In this document: positions 60,876-64,000 of the stretch, piece after piece
Layout: the number at the start of each line of letters is the position of its first letter
Position numbering within the stretch: the stretch's first letter is position 1
Source of the DNA: an uncultured Roseibium sp.
GTDB lineage: Bacteria; Pseudomonadota; Alphaproteobacteria; Rhizobiales; Stappiaceae
Assembly (NCBI RefSeq): GCF_963675985.1
Contig: NZ_OY780958.1
Coordinates: 248,001 to 312,000, forward strand
DNA length: 64,000 nt
Reading direction: 5' to 3'
Position numbers and translations under genes: made by a program
The notes under the pieces: model-generated
What the model was told of the DNA's origin: nothing
Database searches by the model: none
What the model saw: only the letters and a program-made list of their open reading frames with translations

Positions 60876-61230
60876 GTCGCGGGTTGCGATCATCGGTGTT
60901 TCAGGGCCTTTTTCGGGTCACTTACGATCTTTGGCCGTCAAGCCTGCCGCAGAAGTGTGACCGGGACGTTAATCTTTGATCTGGTTTCTAGGGGATCGGG
61001 AAAAAATTGGCAAGAGGGAATGGGCCATCCGGTAGGCGGGAATTTCTCGAGCGAAAAGATTTCCCTGTACCAATTCGAACCGAAGCGATGAATTTGTCCC
61101 AGCCCTCGGCCCTGTTTCGAAAGGTCCGGAAGATGTGGGTTCTGGCTGTCCTGATCCTGTTCCTGCTGGCGGCCCCGGTTGGAATGAGCGGCTGACCTGC
61201 ACCTTGACCGGAGCGTGCTATCATCCTGCC
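60876..61230. other. Divergent intergenic region, leuA leader / small secreted protein
   Basis: About 355 bases with no firmly supported gene. A TTGACG at about 60937-60942 on the minus strand could be the -35 of the leuA transcript, without a clear -10. On the plus strand a 35-codon frame (61088-61195) would encode a one-helix membrane peptide; it is listed separately at low confidence. Confidence 0.4.
61088..61195 (+). CDS. Possible small membrane protein (uncertain)
   Basis: A 35-residue frame from ATG 61088 has a basic start (FRKVRK) and one hydrophobic helix (MWVLAVLILFLLAAPVGM). It ends 36 bases before the next gene. The frame is open further upstream to 61007. A ribosome site is not evident and I recognise no family, so this may be a chance frame. 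Confidence 0.2.
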   Translation: MNLSQPSALFRKVRKMWVLAVLILFLLAAPVGMSG

Positions 61231-61581
61231 ATGATGACCATCCCCAAAATTCTATTCTCTGGACTGCTTTTCCTTTTTATCGGGGTGACGGCACGCGCTG
61301 AAAGCGGATCCTGTTATTCGGCACCGCAGATGGCGGATGCCTTCACCGGCAAGATGGTACGTGACCTGATCGAGAAGGGGCACGCCTTCCGTCTTGCCAA
61401 TGGCGACATCTACGCGGTTTTCGAAAACCTTCCGGGTGCCGCCATTTGCGATCTAAAGGAAACCGATCTGTCCGACCTGGACCTTTCGAAGATCGATCTC
61501 GATGTGTCCGCGTTGAACGAGGCGGTGTTATGCGACACCGTCCTGCCGGGCGGAGCGGTCAGCCGCCGGGATTGCCGATAG
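61231..61581 (+). CDS. Small secreted protein with four cysteines, unknown function
   Basis: The 116-residue product has a clear signal peptide (IPKILFSGLLFLFIGVTARA, cleavage before ESGS). The mature part is about 92 residues and contains four cysteines (SCYS, AICD, LCD, DCR), enough for two disulfide bonds in the periplasm. The segment LSDLDLSKIDLDVSALNEAV has a five-residue periodicity reminiscent of pentapeptide repeats, but too short to call. ATG 61231 is directly followed by another ATG. I do not recognise a family. It is convergent with the gamma-glutamyltransferase gene, 40 bases away. Confidence 0.65.
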   Translation: MMTIPKILFSGLLFLFIGVTARAESGSCYSAPQMADAFTGKMVRDLIEKGHAFRLANGDIYAVFENLPGAAICDLKETDLSDLDLSKIDLDVSALNEAVLCDTVLPGGAVSRRDCR

Positions 61582-61621
61582 GATTGATCCGCTTCCTGCC
61601 GGCAATCGTGGATAAGAGCTC

Positions 61622-63439
61622 TCACTCCCCAAGCGCAATGCCTTCCCGTCGCGGATCCGCACCGCCCTGGAGAGTTTCGCCGATCGCAATCGCGTGGAGG
61701 CCGGAGTTGAGGTCTCGGATGTTGACCTTGTAGCCGAGCGCTTCCAGCGGTGCTGCAAGGGTTTCCGCTTTTGTGCCGGCTTCCAGGTCATAGGTGCCGA
61801 AGCGGTTGATCATATGGGGCAGGGAGACGGCCTGCTGGACGTTCATGCCCCAGTCGAGGTGGGCGATGATCGCTTCCGCCACATAGCCGATGATCCGGCT
61901 GCCGCCCGGACTGCCGATGACCAGTTTCGGCTTGCCGTCCTTCATGACGATGGTCGGCGCCATGGACGAGCGCGGCCGTTTGCCCGGCTCCAGCCGGTTG
62001 GCGATCGGCACGCCGTCCTTGTGGGTGCGGAAGGAGAAATCGGTCAGTTCGTTGTTGAGCAGGAAACCGCGCACGAACAGGCGCGAGCCGAAACCGTTCT
62101 CGATGGTGGTGGTCATGGACAGCGCATTTCCGTCCGCATCCACGATGGAAATGTGGGACGTGGAGGGAAACTCGATGGCCTCGTCGTCGGAGAGCAACAT
62201 GGCATGATCCCACGGCGGCGTGCCGGGAGTAACTTCCGGCAAGGCGACGTCGCCTTCAAGAAGGTCCGCGCGGTCATCCAGATAATCCTCGTCAACGAGG
62301 CCCTTCAGCGGCATCGGCACGAAGTCTACGTCGGCCATGTAGCGGCCGCGGTCGGCGAAGGCGAGGCGGGAGGCATCGCCGATGAGCCGCCAGCTTTGCG
62401 GATCGAGGGGTCCGAGGGGCGCCAGGCCGTAGTGGTCCAGCATGCCGAGGATCTGGCCAACGGTGAGCGCGCCGGAAGAGGGAGGGCCCATGCCGCAGAC
62501 GTCGTGGTCGCGATAGTCGACGCAGACAGGTTCCCGCTCGATCACCTCATAAAGCGACAGGTCCTTGTCGGATAGAAAGCCGGGATTTCCCGGCGCAGTC
62601 TGCACGGTCTTGACGATGTCGCGCGCGATCTCGCCGTAGTAGAAGGCCTTGGTGCCGTTTGCCGCTATGGCCTGAAGGGTCGCGGCATAGTCCGGATTCC
62701 GGAGCGTTTCGCCGGCCTTGATCGGCGCGCCATTGGGGAAGAAATAGGCGCGGTTGGCACGGAAACGCTGCAAGCGTTCGGGATCTCCGGCGACCAGCGA
62801 GGCAAGGCGCGGGGAGACGGTGAACCCCTTGTCCGCCAGGTCGATCGCATCCTGGAACAGGGGCGCCCAGTCGAGCTTGCCCCAGCGCTTGTGGGCTTCT
62901 TCCAGGAGCTTCGGCGTGCCGGGCGTGCCGACAGACAGACCGCCGACAACCGCATCGAAGAATTTCAGTGGTTCGCCCTCGTCGTTCAGGAAGGCGGTCG
63001 GACGCGCGGCAAGAGGCGCGGTCTCGCGGCCGTCGAGCGTGGTCAGCTTGCCGGTTGCCGCGTCGTACCAGACCAGAAAGGCCCCGCCGCCGAGGCCGGA
63101 GGATTGCGGTTCGACGAGGCCGAGCACGCTCTGTACGGCGACAAGGGCGTCGGCCGCGCTGCCGCCGGATCTCAGAACCCTGGCGCCTGCTTCCACCGCC
63201 AGCGGATTGGCGGCGGCGATCATCCAGTTTTTCGCCTCGACGGGCTTGCCGAGGGTCTTCGCCTCGATCGCAGACAGGGCCTTTGGCGACAGGGTATCGA
63301 AGCCTTGCGCGACCGTATTTCCGCTTTCCGGAGCGACCGTATCGGCCGCCTGTTGGGCAAGGGCTGTAAGCGAGCCTGCAAGAGTGAGTGCGCTGGCCAG
63401 GAACAGGCGGGTGAGAATCGTTTTCGGAGCCAAACTCAT
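61622..63439 (-). CDS. ggt: Gamma-glutamyltransferase / glutathione hydrolase
   Basis: This Ntn hydrolase cleaves glutathione and other gamma-glutamyl compounds in the periplasm. The 605-residue precursor has a signal peptide (cleavage about residue 28, ALA-QQ). Autoprocessing is expected before Thr427 in FPSTSHISIVD, giving a large and a small subunit. Other motifs are SGGSAADALVAVQSVLGLVE, SSGLGGGAFLVWYD and the small-subunit PRSSMAPTIV. Length and domain order are normal. It is a stand-alone gene. Terminal Asn and Gly residues of the active site appear present, so the enzyme should be active. Confidence 0.94.
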   Translation of the reverse strand: MSLAPKTILTRLFLASALTLAGSLTALAQQAADTVAPESGNTVAQGFDTLSPKALSAIEAKTLGKPVEAKNWMIAAANPLAVEAGARVLRSGGSAADALVAVQSVLGLVEPQSSGLGGGAFLVWYDAATGKLTTLDGRETAPLAARPTAFLNDEGEPLKFFDAVVGGLSVGTPGTPKLLEEAHKRWGKLDWAPLFQDAIDLADKGFTVSPRLASLVAGDPERLQRFRANRAYFFPNGAPIKAGETLRNPDYAATLQAIAANGTKAFYYGEIARDIVKTVQTAPGNPGFLSDKDLSLYEVIEREPVCVDYRDHDVCGMGPPSSGALTVGQILGMLDHYGLAPLGPLDPQSWRLIGDASRLAFADRGRYMADVDFVPMPLKGLVDEDYLDDRADLLEGDVALPEVTPGTPPWDHAMLLSDDEAIEFPSTSHISIVDADGNALSMTTTIENGFGSRLFVRGFLLNNELTDFSFRTHKDGVPIANRLEPGKRPRSSMAPTIVMKDGKPKLVIGSPGGSRIIGYVAEAIIAHLDWGMNVQQAVSLPHMINRFGTYDLEAGTKAETLAAPLEALGYKVNIRDLNSGLHAIAIGETLQGGADPRREGIALGE

Positions 63440-63477
63440 TGGAATTTTCCTGCTGAAATTGCTTACTGCGGAGCTGC

Positions 63478-63900
63478 TTAAGAGAATGCCAGGACCGCCA
63501 GCACGATGGTGCTAACGCCGAAGAGTGAGCTGAGCATGGCAATCTTCGGCATGTGCGGAGCGAAGCGGGCGGGCTTGCCAGCCTTGAGCCGGCTGATGGT
63601 GATCCGGCCGGTCACGGAGACGACGGTCAACAGCACGACGGACAGCATTTTCAGATGAAACATGGGGCCGAGACCGACGCCGCCATTATAGGCAAGCCAC
63701 AACAGCAGCGGTCCGGTAATCCACAGGAGGATGACCGCATGGAAGCTCATGGTGGCGATGCGCGGCATGATCCCGCGCAGAATCTTGGCGGCATCCGCAT
63801 CGGCGGCCATGGCCGCGCGCAGGACCAGAAGATTGGCTAACCCGCCGCCGACGCCTGCGGTAAAGGCCAGAACATGCAGCAATTTCAAAAGCGTAATCAT
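63478..63900 (-). CDS. Four-helix integral membrane protein, CopD/HemJ-like
   Basis: The 140-residue protein from ATG 63900 has four predicted membrane helices. Conserved-looking histidines sit in or near the helices (LKLLHVLAF, MSFHAVIL, MFHLKML), a pattern also seen in CopD-domain and HemJ/UPF0093-type proteins that bind heme or copper. I cannot assign it to one family with certainty. A longer frame to 63948 adds a polar, Asp/Arg-rich stretch that is unlikely to be part of it. It lies 38 bases upstream of ggt on the same strand, and the two could be cotranscribed. Confidence 0.65.
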   Translation of the reverse strand: MITLLKLLHVLAFTAGVGGGLANLLVLRAAMAADADAAKILRGIMPRIATMSFHAVILLWITGPLLLWLAYNGGVGLGPMFHLKMLSVVLLTVVSVTGRITISRLKAGKPARFAPHMPKIAMLSSLFGVSTIVLAVLAFS

Positions 63901-64000
63901 GGCGTCGTCGTCCCTCCTGTCGGCCGCCGGGTCGGCCGGATGGCGCACAGGCTAGACGATAGAAACGGGCGGGGCCATGGGGAATTGCCTTCCGGCGGCG
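63901..64000. other. Right window edge, no gene visible
   Basis: The last 100 bases hold no frame I can support. They are presumably the promoter region of the minus-strand membrane protein gene. Confidence 0.4.

Noticed and set aside
1..64000. tRNA, rRNA, insertion sequences or prophage
   Set aside because: I looked through the intergenic stretches for clover-leaf patterns, transposase motifs and terminal repeats and found none apart from the GIY-YIG cassette.

Overview
The window is one contiguous stretch of alphaproteobacterial chromosome. Four things point to Hyphomicrobiales (Rhizobiales): the complete division and cell wall cluster, a long FtsZ ending in EIPAFLRRQ, a permuted two-piece tmRNA gene next to an alpha-type sspB, and small DUF1127, DUF4169 and DUF2065 proteins. 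The mix of genes resembles the Stappiaceae (Roseibium/Labrenzia type), but the genus is a guess. GC content is high and coding density is very high. I see no rRNA, tRNA, CRISPR array, prophage or insertion sequence.

Layout. 1-17.9 kb is the dcw cluster on the plus strand: rsmH (cut by the window edge), ftsL, ftsI, murE, murF, mraY, murD, ftsW, murG, murC, murB, ddl, ftsQ, ftsA, ftsZ. Many of these genes overlap by 1-4 bases, and a hairpin closes the run after ftsZ. 18.1-24.1 kb continues with lpxC, bamD, recN and ligA. 24.2-24.65 kb is a small cassette: a GIY-YIG nuclease gene on the minus strand between two perfect 31-base inverted repeats. Then come uvrD, an autotransporter with an AT-rich promoter region, an exported TPR protein, prmA, a DUF1127 protein, an aminopeptidase P and a PhyH-family dioxygenase (24.8-35.0 kb). 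35.0-38.8 kb holds two divergent ClC genes. 38.8-44.8 kb holds a thioesterase, a D-lactate dehydrogenase-like FAD enzyme and a large AsmA-family protein that seems to start at CTG.

44.8-46.3 kb is a minus-strand unit: the two-piece tmRNA gene (ssrA), then sspB, a DUF4169 protein and an RHH_4 protein. The tagging RNA and the ClpXP adaptor for tagged proteins are thus neighbours. 46.5-48.9 kb has thyA and folA, separated by a parDE toxin-antitoxin pair and a TfoX-domain gene. 49.0-54.5 kb has a universal stress protein, an ElaA-like acetyltransferase and the membrane quality-control set hflK, hflC, DUF2065 and a Do/DegP protease. serB and miaA follow, divergent from start codons that overlap within one CATG, then a DUF123 GIY-YIG gene.

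57-64 kb is less tightly packed: a GNAT acetyltransferase and a serine hydrolase followed by near-identical 33-base tails; leuA behind a leucine-rich leader peptide that suggests attenuation; a small secreted cysteine-containing protein; gamma-glutamyltransferase; and a four-helix membrane protein.

Most of the window is core housekeeping. The signals most worth a second look are the inverted-repeat GIY-YIG cassette, the leuA leader, the ssrA-sspB neighbourhood, the probable CTG start of the AsmA gene, the serB/miaA overlap and the duplicated MQTYV tail.
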